Position numbers and translations under genes: made by a program. Below are positions 11,141 through 22,453 of a stretch of 64,000 nucleotides of DNA, piece by piece. The stretch comes from Misgurnus anguillicaudatus (taxonomy: Eukaryota; Chordata; Actinopteri; Cypriniformes; Cobitidae): contig NC_073343.2 of the NCBI RefSeq assembly GCF_027580225.2, forward strand, positions 3,591,501 through 3,655,500. The letters run 5' to 3'. Positions within the stretch are counted from its first letter, which is position 1, and each line of letters opens with the position of its first letter. A model generated the notes under the pieces. The model had not been told where the DNA came from. It saw only the letters and a list, made by a program, of their open reading frames with translations, and made no database searches.

Positions 11141-11640
11141 GACTGAATGCACCTTAAAATGTCAAATGGTGTAACCGCCAATTGCGCCAAAGAATTATTA
11201 AATATTTTATCCACCTTGATGGCATTTAAGCATAATCATCGAAAATAAAACATTTTAAAATATAATTTTATTAGTTATTTCTAAATGTAAAATGTAATGC
11301 GTTTTTCTAATATGTTTCCGGACATATGCTGAAAACAGCTCTGTTTTTTTAAATAATCTTTGACAAATTATGTAAAAATGTATGTCATTTTTTTACAGTA
11401 AACTAGATGATTATACTTTTATGAATATATTTATATTTTCATTTAAAAAAAATACTAGTTACACCAATTGACACAGACTGGTTACACCACATTGACATTT
11501 TTGCATTTATCCCCCAAATATTCTCTCAAAATGAAATAAAACCAGAAATTTTATGTATGCAAGTAATCTGCAAATTTATTTTGAAATGTTAACCCTTTTA
11601 CATTTAATTGAACCATATGGACACAAAATAATTAACGTCA
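11141..11640. other. AT-rich stretch, nothing recognised
   Basis: No coding frame. A recurring GGTTACACCA-like phrase occurs near 11170 and 11455-11485, but no element boundary is evident. Confidence 0.35.
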
Positions 11641-11699
11641 CGTCATTGACCCACCAACATGTACCTACTAATACTATTTATACATGAGGACTATATGCA

Positions 11700-11910
11700 C
11701 ATGTGCGGATACTGAGTGCTGCTGGTGATTATGTGGAGATTGTTAATTTGCTTTAACTTTTTTTTCTTTCTCTATGTTGTCTGTTTTTTGCTGTACAATT
11801 TAAATATGAAACTTTTATACTTCTGTCTTGGCCAGGACTCCCTTGAAAAAGAGATTCTGAATCTCAATGGGATTTTTTCCCTGGTTAAATAAAGGTTAAA
11901 TAAATAAAAT
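11700..11910 (+). repeat. 3' end of a non-LTR retrotransposon (L2/CR1-like tail)
   Basis: The phrase CTTGAAAAAGAGATTCTGAATC, then TCAATGGG and CCTGGTTAAATAAAGG, ending in a (TAAA)n-like run, is the 3' tail I recall from vertebrate L2-like LINEs. No reverse transcriptase coding remains upstream. The copy is 5'-truncated, as is usual for LINEs. The exact clade is uncertain. Confidence 0.55.
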
Positions 11911-11999
11911 TTAGGTGCAAATATGTACTTTTTAAAAGAGTAATGCCCCAGTGATGGCTAGGGAAAACAATGTGTCTATTTTCTGACAGTGTATATATC

Positions 12000-13440
12000 T
12001 ACAGGATGTTAGATAAACAGAGAACATGAACAAAAACTCAATTAAAATGATGATATTCCTTGCTTTTTTCAAGTGCAGCTAAACCATCCTGTAAATAAAT
12101 AAAGAAATGTTTTAAGGGCGCAGCACAGAATCTGCATTTGATGGACCACTGAAGATGTTGTTAGCTTTAGGAGTAATGATGCCGCTAATGACGTGTCACA
12201 CGCATTTCTTAAGCACGGCCATTTGAAAATCACCAGAGGAAAAGCAGATTCTTCCACATCAGCTCTTCGCTGGCATCTACATTCCCTGAAACTTTCACTG
12301 CATCTATAATCCAGAGTCATTGTGACATCACCCTCTGAAAGGCTTTCTTCCTACCACTGTAATTTGGTGTAATGGCACTAAGCAGTTGATGTAATCCTAA
12401 AAAAGGCCAAAAGAAAAGCGAAACAAAAAGAACTAGAACAAGCGCGGCATCAAAGAACAGAGATGCTGTCATCTCCAGGGCAAGGCAGTGATGGGGGAAG
12501 CTAAAATACACCTCGAAATGAGACACGACGAGCCAGAGAGGAGAAGAGAGATTCCACCAATAGAAGAGAGAGAGATAATCATCAGCAATTTCGGCACACA
12601 CAAGAGAACTCGTTTGTTAGCCCCTGTAACCACCGAAAAGCCCGGATGTCAATGACTTTAACGTCACAAAGCAGAAACAACAGATCTTGCTCGAACAAAA
12701 GCCAGAAACAGTGCTGCCTGCCATTTTCATCACAAGGAGCCGCTTGTGACGACTGCTGTCTTTTCAAATCTAATAAGAAAATGTAAAGATCATAAAATGG
12801 ATACAAAAGGCACAAATTTTGAAGATGTGCATGAAAGAAAAATTTTGCACGCCTTCTGCTGTGTTCGTTCAATAATATTCACATTGCTTTGTGTTTTTAA
12901 TGAACACAGCCATAAACTGAGCACCAATCCGCTGTTTGGGAATATGCAGACATAGTCCTGTTATTCAAATGACTGTTTACGCCTGTTCTTTGGGTCAGTT
13001 TGTATTCTAGCCTAAGGCGTGACTGCCAGTCCCATGAGCATTTCATTTACTTTCAACATAATACAGTGTTATTGGCCATTATCTCTGCTGTCAGCCGCTG
13101 TGTTGATATTTAATGAAGGGGCATCTCTGTCTGGATGCCATTTTTCAGCTGCCTCGCCGTTGCCGTGGAGACATGCCGGTGGAGGGCAGTGGGGCTTGGC
13201 CCATCATTTTCCACTTGAACCAGATAAGACAGGCATTTAGTGCCAGAGCCCAAATTCAATATTTATTTTCCAACCCCCTTCATTTGCATCTCACATGTTA
13301 CAAATGTAACACCCTATGAGAGCGAGCAAGGGAGATTGTTAGTATCACTGTTTCATAACATACAGGAAAGGTGTGAAACAAAATGGCAGATCATAATAGC
13401 AACTGTACATACTGCTGGGGACATCATATATAGTCACTAA
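12000..13440. promoter_or_regulatory. Unique block, candidate noncoding regulatory DNA with X-box-like site
   Basis: About 1.4 kb lies outside recognisable repeats, with a GC-richer core at 12640-13270. GTTGCCGTGGAGAC (13159-13172) fits the RFX X-box pattern RYYNYY-N(1-3)-RRNRAC. Several frames of 66-96 codons occur on both strands. They overlap one another, lack domains and are not flanked by convincing splice sites, so I treat the block as noncoding. Confidence 0.3.
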
Positions 13441-13611
13441 TGTTACTTTATAATTACATTTAAGGTATGCTGTTATACCAAAATAATATTTTTTAGTCTA
13501 TTTCGTCAAAAACAAGTTTTATTATAGGATTTTTAATTTCCATCTGCAAAAAGAAACAGACAATTCAGGTTTTCAAAAGGTGAAATATAAAGTTTTGTTT
13601 AGAAAGCAATG

Positions 13612-14436
13612 TTTCTATAGCTCAATTGGTAGATCATTGTGTTAATAGTGCTAAAGGTTGTAGGTTTGATTTTCCCAGGTAACACACAAAAATTTATACC
13701 TTTTAAGGGACACTCCACTTTTTTAGTAAATATTTTCATTTTCCAGCTCCCCTAAGAGTTAAATATTAGATTTTTAATTTTTGAATCCATTCAGCTGATC
13801 TCCGGGTCTGGCGGTATCACTTTTAGCATAGCTTAGCATAATCCATTGAATCTGATTAGACCATTAGCATTGCGTGCAAAAATAATCAAAGAGTTTCAAT
13901 ATTTTTCGTTATTTAAAACTTGACTCTTCTATAGTTACATTGTGTACGAAGACCGACAGAAAATTAAAAGTTGCGATTTTCTAGGCAGATATGTCTAGGA
14001 ACTATACTCTCATTCTGGCGTAATAATCAAGGACTTTTTTGTTGTAACATGACTGCAGGAGGTGCAATGATATTACGCAGCAGCCAAAATAGTCCCCTTA
14101 GTAACTTTCAATAGCAGGGGACTATTTCGGCCTACTGCAGCCATGTTACGGCAGCAAAGTTCTTGATTATTACGCCAGAATGAGAGTACAGTTGCTAGCC
14201 ATATCTGCTAAATGGTCTAATCAGATTCAATGGATTGTGCTAAGCTATGCTAAAAGTGGTAGCACCAGACCCGGAGATCGGCTGAATGGATTCCAAAACG
14301 GTAACAATCAAATGTTTAACTCTCGGGGAGATGGAAAATAAGCATATTTTCAAAAAAGTGTGAAAAAAAGAGTGTCCCTTTAATGCAATGTAGGTCATAA
14401 AAGCGTCTGCCAAATCCATAAATGTAAATGTAGAAA
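13612..14436 (+). repeat. SINE split by a TTAA element
   Basis: The SINE head (13612-13702: TAGCTCAATTGGTAGATC, GGTTTGATTTTCCC) and its tail (14384-14436: ATGCAATGTAGGTC...AAAGCGTCTGCCAAA) are separated by a 673-bp TTAA palindrome. Joined, they follow the order seen in the uninterrupted copy at 25308-25461. The break falls in the TTTTAATGCA segment, which supplied the TTAA target. Confidence 0.85.
13707..14379. mobile_element. TTAA-flanked palindromic element, copy 2
   Basis: Same family as 1543-2327: ends GGGACACTCC and GAGTGTCCCT, TTAA at 13703-13706 and 14380-14383. The left end has lost its first A. The right arm is shortened by an internal deletion near 14205, where the sequence jumps from CATATCTGCT to AATGGTC. 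It is inserted inside a SINE. Confidence 0.88.
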
Positions 14437-14584
14437 GTAATTCCCAAAAACCTGCCTGACCCTCAAAATTACTTTTCTTGGTATAATCGAACATACTTGG
14501 GTTTATTTAGTCATTGAATAATATTTTTGACTTGGATAAAACCAGATATTAAATATAACCTCATAAAGCACATATTTGGGACAC

Positions 14585-15345
14585 CTGGCAAACAGTTTTA
14601 TGGTGTGTTTACACCAACCGCGTTTCAAGCACCAAAATCGCGTCTACCGCGCCTAGTTTACCGCTTGAACAGTTTGTGTGCATTCGCGTGTGTAGAGCGG
14701 AGTAGACGCATGGAAAAAGCAAGCATTTGATGCGCGGCAGAGGCAAAATCCGCTTCTTGTGGGAGGGGCAGGTGCTATGCGGTTGTCTGTTTGCAAGATG
14801 ACTGATGTTGATTGTGCATTTATCGAGAGAGTTACCTTACTATAGGAGAAAAATAAACGCCGCGGGTCGATAAAGTCACGTGACTCAAAAGTGAAATGTG
14901 TATTACAACTTACCATGTTGCCCAATGTCCTCACTGACACTCTTCCAAGCGAGGTCCTTTTTATTCCTGTTCCTATAGAAATAACAACTTGTGTCGTATA
15001 GCTCCGGGTGACTGCTCACGGACAATATCAAGCATTCCTTCATGTTGAATGAGTGACTCCGGGTGGGGCTGCCGCCACAGCAGCAAGCAGGCTCCTAATT
15101 GGTTAACGTGGCGCGAAATTCTGCCCTAGTTCAAATTTTTCAACTCGGGTGTCAGCCGGCAATTTACGTCAAACACAAAATGCACAAAAGCACCATTCGC
15201 GCGTACTGCGGCAGGCGCTCAATACGTGCGAATAGGGCAGAAACGCGTCTTCCGCGCCAAACACCTCATCCGCGGCGCGAGACCTCCAGACGCGCGTCAA
15301 CACGTCTTCACTTTGACTTAACATTGAAATCACTGTGAATGCAGC
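14585..15345 (-). mobile_element. Harbinger-like non-autonomous element (boundaries approximate)
   Basis: The region starts near GGTGTGTTTACACC (14600-14613) and is unusually rich in CGCG (for example ACCGCG and CCGCGGCGCG). Its interior holds a MADF-type exon on the minus strand, typical of the second protein of PIF/Harbinger transposons. The terminal repeats and the 3-bp target duplication are not clearly readable, so the ends are estimates. Confidence 0.45.
14914..15043 (-). pseudogene. MADF-domain (Harbinger accessory protein-like) first exon, decayed downstream
   Basis: From an ATG at 15043 the minus strand reads 43 codons (MKECLILSVSSHPELYD and on through AWKSVSEDIG). This has the MADF/Myb-SANT-like pattern: an initial helix, a PELYD turn, basic RNRNKK, then AWxxxxxxxG. 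The exon ends CATG followed by a consensus donor GTAAGT. About 70 bp downstream a strong acceptor (pyrimidine tract then CTATAG, near 14840) is present, but the next exon stops two codons later. In PIF/Harbinger elements a MADF/Myb-like protein assists the transposase. This fragment cannot make the full protein. It was too short to appear as a long frame and was found by reading the strand. Confidence 0.65.
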
Positions 15346-15529
15346 ATGAGTGTGCACAACTTTTCCTCATCTGTCTGCATTTTGTGCAGACGTCTTTTCT
15401 GTGTGCGACTCAGTGAAAGGATGCAAAACCGTATGAGTATGAGGTTGAATCACTTCGTTTTATCCAAAGAGCAAAGAAATACAAACCAAGGCAATAGTAA
15501 ACAAATCCAATAGCTTATATTTGTTCTAG

Positions 15530-15625
15530 GGATGCACCAATACAAAATTTCTGTGCTGATATTTGTTATTTCAGCAATCTCATGGCAATTCATACGTATT
15601 TTATGAGAAGTTCGTCACAACATGT
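15530..15625. repeat. hAT terminal fragment (TAGGGATGCACC)
   Basis: CTAGGGATGCACCAATACAA resembles the left end of the hAT at 25513. No partner end with a matching duplication was found. A possible right-end relic (ATTATAGGCCGATGCAC) lies near 20848-20866, but the two are not demonstrably one element. Confidence 0.4.
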
Positions 15626-17011
15626 ATGTAGCCCGTCATGTATGTGGTTCGTAATTTCAAAATATGAACCTATGTGCATCATGTGTCAAAATAAGTGCCT
15701 GCTGCAGACGCGTCTAAAGGGTTTCTGATAAAAGAGATGCTCGCGTTTGCCAGATACTCGCATAATCTCATGCGTAATCAGAGTTTACTGTTAAGGGAGT
15801 ATCTTGTGTGTATTTTGTGAACGTGAGCATGAGCGTTTTTTATCATAAACGGTTTTGACGCGTGTGCAGCAAGCACTTATTTGACAAAACACGTGATGCA
15901 CATGGCTCACATGACGCAACAAACACATATTTTGAAACACAAGCAACACACGACACTTATTTTAAATTTGCGCCCCTCGGAAGAGCAGTCACGAGCCGCC
16001 ACTGTTAATTTTTCGCAGGACCACATTTGTAGGTTTTTGTACGAGTCACACCTGTGACCTGTGCACATATTTGGGACAACTGACAAAACAGTTTAACAGT
16101 GTTTATAACAGATGCGAAAGGACAAAGAGGACAAACTGTGTCTCATACAAACATATGCTCGAAAAACACATTAACCCTGCTCGACATACATAAACAGAAT
16201 GACCTTTACCATCCACGGGGATATATCCACGACTCGCACCTGTCAATAGACTCACGACCCAACAAACACCATTAAACAGAAAGTAATAGCCTGTTCACTT
16301 TCAAAGAGAAAAAGCAGGTGACAGTGATAAAGGATATTGATCACCAAGGGCATCTATTCCCTTGATATCTTTCCATTCATCCATATATCCATTCATCTGT
16401 GTGAGAAAAAGGAAAAGCTAAACACTCTGCATTTCGCTCACACATCTTTCCTGAGTGCGAATCGATGAAAGGTCGCAAACCGGTATGAAGATGCTAGTGA
16501 ATCAACTTTGACATATTATTACCCATGAATGATTAGTGATTATGGAGACTTAAAGGCCGCACATGTGTGCGCACAAGATTCACAAGTATTCAAGACAGCC
16601 GTCTTGTCGGGTTCCCATAATTCTTCATGAGGCCTGTACTGAGCTCCACCCGTTGAGGGACGTAATTGCGCCCATGACATGAGAAATCACACAAGCTAAG
16701 ATTAATGAAAATGTTAAACTAATTTACGTAAAGATTTTAAGTGTTTGTGATCAATTATAGTCAATGTGTTTTCTTGTTATGTAAGTGAATAGGATTGGAC
16801 AGAAAAATATGTTATGTTAGAATAATTACCAGGACTGAGGAAAGGTCATAACAGATTAAACTGATAACTGACAAGGCTGCTGCAGACCAATACTTCATTT
16901 TACATGTCAACGACAGTATTGCAAGTGTCTTATGGTGTAATAAAACAAGCAAACATTACCTAATACATCAAACAAAATATCAAATCCAGCTTAAACTACA
17001 TGTAGGACACA
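15626..17011. other. Unassigned, probably old repeat mosaic
   Basis: No coding exon. The sequence is rich in ACACATGACGCAA-like phrases and short inverted segments, suggesting decayed mobile DNA, but I cannot delimit an element. Confidence 0.3.
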
Positions 17012-17019
17012 GTATTGTG

Positions 17020-18419
17020 TAGGGCTGCACGATTCGGAGAAAAAATCTAATTGCGATTTTTCTGATCAAAATTGCGATTCGCGATTTAAAGTGCGATTCA
17101 TTAGTATATAATAAAAGAGGTACATCCAGGTTTGTTGTGGTGGTTTTAATAGCACCAAAGAAAGATGCTGTGCTACTGTTTATTTAAAACCTCTCAAACA
17201 TTGTACCAAGTTGTCTGCAGGACTTTGCTCTTCTGCAGACAAACTTTTTTTTAAATCTAAGAACATTAAAAAAATACAATTTAAATTTTTTTTTTGGAAA
17301 GTTTTATTTAAAATAACATATAGGCCAATGTATTTTAGCTGTCACTACAACAATGCTTCTGACAAGCAAATGTTTAGTTTTTCTTTTAATCATAAGACTA
17401 TACTCATCTTGTTTTACTTTTCAGGCATCTGTAATAAATGTAAATATATTAGTTATTAGAATCTATGATTTAACATAAGCAAAAAATACAAATAAAACAC
17501 TGCACAATCCTCACTGTAGGATTTTAAATGTGGAGCTGCAGAAGCTTGTTCAGTTAAGAGTAATAAGTGATTTTAATTTTTGGTGTGTAATAAACATTTC
17601 TGACACAGAAAGCACCAGGTTACTGTCACTTTAAGACACAAGACAGCTTTAAAACTGCTCTGCTTCAATATAGCCTACTGATAAACATCCAGCTGTTTAT
17701 GTTCACTTAGACAAGAAAGAAAACTTAAGTTTAGTGATCACGCGTGTGCTGACTGCTCTCTGTGTGCGCGCTTCATGAACCCTCATGCCTGTAAATATTC
17801 AAAGCGGTGCAGATGTGCGCGTGCAAGAAAGTATAATGTACCTCTTTCGTCTGCTGGGCTTTAATGAAACCTGCTTATAGTCTGATGAGACGCTTGTCAT
17901 TGTTTGCGATGCATGACGAGAAACGGACGTATATACACCTTTCTTTAAGTCCAACATTACACAAAAGGAAAATGTTTTCGCGCATTTCTTTCCTTTCATT
18001 TGCCGGTTAATGAGTTATAATGCGTTTTTAAAATGACTGAATCCAAAATCTGCCAACTTCATGACATTCCGCGTTGTGCAGTTAATTCCATTTGTATGCA
18101 TTTCGCGATTCTGTCCGTGTTTTCCGCATCGCGGAAATCATATGGCCGTACACTTTGTTGAGGAGTTGAACTGCTGCTCGCGCTCATGTTTTCCAAATGG
18201 TGTGATGACGTGTAGTTAGCACCTCAGTGTTAATGCACTCTATTGGTCTAAACTGCATCAAACGTAAAATGCGCATGAAGCGAACTGTCAAAAACTGCGT
18301 ACTAGATGATTGTTATATTTAATAGTTTTGAATCGAAATAATCGCATTTCTTGCGATTCAAAAATCGCATCCATTCACAACGCGATTTCGGTTTAAAAAC
18401 GATTAATCGTGCAGCCCTA
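17020..18419. mobile_element. hAT element, 1.4 kb, non-autonomous
   Basis: The ends TAGGGCTGCACGATT and AATCGTGCAGCCCTA are flanked by a perfect 8-bp duplication GTATTGTG (17012-17019 and 18420-18427). Subterminal regions carry many ATTGCGATT-type repeats, likely transposase-binding sites as in other hATs. No transposase-like frame remains. The 82-codon frame at 17211 is low-complexity. Confidence 0.9.
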
Positions 18420-18720
18420 GTATTGTGATTGGTTCTCCAGTCCTAGTCTCCACTCCTGCAGTCAGCTGTACCTCGTGTCAAAACACTGACCTTTCATCCT
18501 TTAAAACTACAGACATCATTGAGTTTTATCCCAAGAGCAGAGGAATATAAACCAACACTGTAAAAAATGTATGTAGAAATGACAGTATTACTGGCAGCTG
18601 TTTGCCAGTAACTTACTGTAGATTTAAATTTATGTTATTTACTGGAAACTGCCAAGTTTCTATAAAGTTAAATGAGCTGCGTTTTTCAAAAAAAGCCAGC
18701 AGCTGGCTGTTTTTTTTCTA

Positions 18721-19229
18721 CCTGATCTCACAAATTTCCGTGAAATAGTCACGCATTATTTTGCTCAGTTTTGCGTGACATTGTCACGTATTTCCACCAT
18801 ATTACGTGCCCCTGACACGACTTTCTTTTCCGTGACAGTTTCACGTACTGGTTACTCAACTGTTTTTCCTATTTTTAAACAATTGCCGCTTCGGTTTGGG
18901 GTTAGATTTGCTGTTTGCGTTACAATGTCAACTTAATGTATTGGTTTATAAAAAAAATTGTATGCTTTTTAAACCATTGTCCCCTGACATTAGGGTTAGA
19001 GTTGGGTTTGGGTAAGGATGTCATTTTATGTAACAGAAAGTTGTTCTAACCCCAAACCGAAGCGACAATTGTAAGAAAATAGGAAAAACAGTTGACTAAC
19101 CAATACGTGAAACTGTCACGGAAAAGAAAGTCGTGTCAGGGGCAGGTAATATAGTGGAAATATGTGGCAATGTCACCCAAAACTGAGCAAAATAATGCGT
19201 GACTATTTCACGTATTTTGTGAGATCAGG
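18721..19229. mobile_element. Inverted-repeat element with CCTGATCTCACAAA ends
   Basis: CCTGATCTCACAAA at the left and its inverse TTTGTGAGATCAGG at the right enclose two inverted halves rich in GTCACG and CGTGAAA phrases. There is no coding capacity. The flanks are T-rich, so the target duplication cannot be read. A truncated relative is at 44433-44815. Confidence 0.75.
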
Positions 19230-19239
19230 TTGTTTTTTT

Positions 19240-19915
19240 CGCGCGGAAAGCCGGCGCTTTGGGTTTTTTTACCGCACTAAGTGCTGAACGCCAAGAGTTG
19301 AAAAATATTCAACTTTGGATGAAAAGCTCAGCTCATCAATGTCAGTTCTCACACGGCCGTCCAATCACAGTGGAGGAGGGGCGAGACACTTAGCACTGAG
19401 TGCCGAGAGTTAAAAAATATTCAACTTTGGATGAAAAGCTTGTCAATGTCAGTTTTCACACGGCTGTCCAATCACAGTGTGGTTGCATTACCACAGCAAC
19501 CAACTGGCTCACAGCTAAAGAATCGCAACAACCAAAGCGAGAAAAAGAAAGCTGGCACTCAGCTGAAAAAACAGCTGGCATTCGGCGTTGTCCAGGCGTT
19601 TTCAACTGCGTTTAAAAGTTTTGGTGTGCACAACCCCTAAGGGGCTGGACACACCAAAACTTTTAAACGCGGCTGAAAACACCTTGAGGACACCACATGC
19701 CAGCTGTTTTTCAGCGAGCGCTTTGGTAGCTCGATACTTCAGCTGTGAGCCGGTTGGGTGTGGTGGTAATGTCCCGCCCTTCCTCCACTGTAATTGGATG
19801 GCCCTGTGAGAACTGACATTGAGAAGCGGAGCTTTTCACTCAAAGTTGAACATTTTTGAACTCTTTCAGTTGTGGAAAAAAGCTTTGGTGTGCACACCCC
19901 CTTATAATGACACAC
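19240..19915. repeat. Inverted-repeat element with internal tandem duplication
   Basis: Two inverted arms meet at a hairpin near 19640 (CCCCTAAGGGG), each containing CACCAAAACTTTTAAACG in opposite sense. The left arm carries two tandem copies of a unit of about 110 bp (GAGTTGAAAAATATTCAAC at about 19296 and a near copy at about 19409). The outer ends are uncertain. Confidence 0.55.
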
Positions 19916-19954
19916 ATTTAAAAAAAGATTTGTTGTTGAAAAAAGATAAGTTAA

Positions 19955-20588
19955 AGGTATAGCGGAAGATTTTCTTTTTCCACGTGGATCATTTATATTA
20001 TTGGTCATCCCAGATGTCAATCATTCTGATGATATGTTGACGTATAACCGTCGTACGTGCTCGTCCCTAGGTTCACTTTCTGCACATGCGCACTTTCACG
20101 TGTATATAACCATTCATTGAAGCTTGTGTTCTCACTGTGTTTTTTTTCAAAATGTCTTAGGGTCGCAAGAGAAAAAGTGTCTACGAATTGTATGACAAGA
20201 AGAGAAAGGACTATGAAGAAAGAAACAAGACCAGAGTGTTATGGGAGACTATTTCACATGCTGGCGTGAGCTAATAGGACAGGTTGGGCATCCCACACAA
20301 AGTTTCTACTGGAAAGGTAAGAGAAATCAAAAAAAAAAGTTGATGTAAGCTATGATTAGCGATGCTAGCCTTGGCACAAGTCACGAACCGCACAGACACG
20401 GTAAACATGCCGACAGCAACTTGTAAACAGGGCGAAGAGAAGAACTACCTGCATGCTCTCTCTCTGTCTCGTGCACGCGTTTAACAGGCGTTCCCTCTCG
20501 GGAGGAGGTAGAGTGTTGCGTGTGCATTTTTTTTAAATGTGGAGGGGCGGTTCTTTTAAATAATTCGGGAAAATCTTCCGCTATACCT
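19955..20588 (+). mobile_element. TTAA-flanked element with TATA box and coding scrap
   Basis: The ends AGGTATAGCGGAAGATTTTC and its inverse are bordered by TTAA (19951-19954 and 20589-20592). Unlike the palindromic elements, the interior is asymmetric. It contains a TATA box (TGTATATAAC near 20100) and, about 50 bp on, a basic open segment. It looks like a deleted derivative of an autonomous TTAA transposon that kept its promoter and first exon. Confidence 0.85.
20152..20274 (+). pseudogene. Basic N-terminal protein fragment with early stop
   Basis: ATG TCT TAG at 20152 is followed in frame by 37 further open codons starting GRKRKSVYELYDKKRKDYEE and ending at TAA 20272. The charged, helix-prone sequence is not what random AT-rich DNA gives. 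A TATA box sits about 50 bp upstream. The third codon is amber, so the product cannot be made as it stands. It may be the start of the family's transposase or accessory protein; I do not recognise the domain. Confidence 0.45.
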
Positions 20589-20592
20589 TTAA

Positions 20593-21530
20593 CTGGTTGC
20601 CTTAAAATTTTTAGTTAATTCAACCCAATACAAACAGCTTTGCTTTTGAGTCCTTGTTTTAATTTATTATGAAATATTATGTTGTGAAATCCTAGAAGTG
20701 CAAAGTGTACAAACTGGATTTTTGTATTAATCATTTTCTCTGCCCCTTTTGATTGCCAGGATATTATCTGTCCTGATCATTGACATTTTTCAAACAATCG
20801 ACTGATGTCTGATAGTGTGAACGATTAGTTTTTATCTGTCAATACCGATTATAGGCCGATGCACAGGCTTATCTCTACTTTCTTCTAAATGAACTGCAAA
20901 ACAAATACAGCTTTCAAACTGTTATACAAACTAAAGTACCCACACGCAATTAAAGTATTAAAATGAGTATTAAATATGGGATTTAGCAAATTTAGCAATT
21001 TACAGTAACAGGAGTCTAATGTATTACTGAAATAAAGAAATTACCCCACATTTTAGTTTTACATATGGCTTTAAATGGACAAAACCCCACTAAGAAACAT
21101 ACTGCTGAGCATCACTGCAGGCATCAGGAAAACGAAAATACAGCTTTAATCTATAGGCCTAAATGAAAAGTCTAGATACTTTTCCCAAGGGCCACTTTTA
21201 TGCCCTTTGGCACTGGGAAATGAGCTTCATCATTTGGGGAACATTCATTGTAATGACAATGATAGGCAATTTATACGCCTTTCTACATCAATCTTGATAT
21301 TGGTCTAGTACAAAAAAAATAACACTCCACATACAGTAAAATAGTAACTGTTGTTAACTCTGTTTTGAAATAGTGACAACTACACAATTTAATATTTTAC
21401 TATACAGTATATCATTTGTTTAAATTATATGCAAATTAATGATATATTTATTGTATTTTAAATATAATTATAGCAATAATAATGACATTACATTGTTGTG
21501 TCGATATAAAAATAAATTTTATTTTCTGTA
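20593..21530. other. AT-rich intergenic DNA with repeat scraps
   Basis: A short TGGTTGCCTTAAAATTTT scrap near 20594 matches the element at 59200. Near 20848-20866 is a possible hAT right-end relic. No gene is supported. Confidence 0.35.
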
Positions 21531-21532
21531 TA

Positions 21533-22453
21533 TGGGTGATTCTCACGAAACCATTGAAACACCACGGCACTATTGATTTTAGCTTTAAAATGTGTAATAT
21601 AGTAACATTAAAAAGCATCAGAATTAACACAATACTGTGTTCTACCTTGCACAATGTGTGATTTCAACATAAGAATTTATAATTGGAAATTTTATCTCAT
21701 TTTCTGCTGAAATTCTCATTACCGCAATGTGTCCGGCTGTGTTTGAACATGCGTTATGTTGTAATTTAATCAAAATAACACAAAAATATTAAGAAAAAAA
21801 ATTAATGGATGTTTTGCTAGACTAGTTTAGATGACAGAAAAAACATTTACTGAATATTCATGTATAATAATAATGAAGAAAAATTAGGAAAATGATGTGT
21901 CCATGCCTGATGTTTTCATCCTCCGCAACACTTTTTGAGAACAGTTTAAGCACACATACAGAATTTTAATAAAGTTTGATTTTGAGTGACCAAGCACATG
22001 GACCAGTTACTTCAAGATGGCTACCAGGTTAGATCATTTTTTTTACAGTTAATTTGAAATATTGTCTTGTCAGAATGCTTACACAACATTTTGATTATCA
22101 TTACCGCAACAGATGCTTATTAAATGTTAATTTAATTAATAGAAGCATAATACTTTGATTTTAAATGCATGTGCAGAATCTCCAAATTATGTTATTTCGG
22201 GTTTGTCATGTCATTTTGAAAATATGTCAGTGTTGATGTTTTCTGACTGTTGCGGTAATGAGATTTTTTAGGACTTAATTTGTAAATTATGTTACAAAAA
22301 GTGTTAAATGATAAGTAAAAGTTTTTAAATTAATGTTCCCATTTACTCCAGACTTTGTTTTTCAATGTCTGGTGGGAAAAAAAGTGAATGTAAGCAATTT
22401 TTACATTTTCATGCTTGACATTTTTAAAACCAAGTTTTCGTGAGAATCACCCA
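21533..22453. mobile_element. DNA element with TGGGTGATTCTCACGAAA ends, copy A
   Basis: TGGGTGATTCTCACGAAA and the inverse of nearly the same sequence (TTTTCGTGAGAATCACCCA) bound 921 bp. The flanks are TATA on both sides. Inside, TTACCGCAAC-like decamers recur at 21719, 21920, 22101 and, inverted, at 22249. A related copy lies at 23219-24012. No transposase-like frame was found; the superfamily is undetermined. Confidence 0.75.

Noticed and set aside
12069..12872. Three overlapping minus frames of 83-96 codons as one gene
   Set aside because: They lie in different frames without splice sites joining them and have no domain content; opposed frames are equally long.
15530..20870. A single 5.3-kb hAT spanning 15530 to about 20870
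   Set aside because: The putative ends share only weak similarity and the 8-bp flanks do not match; more likely two separate relics.
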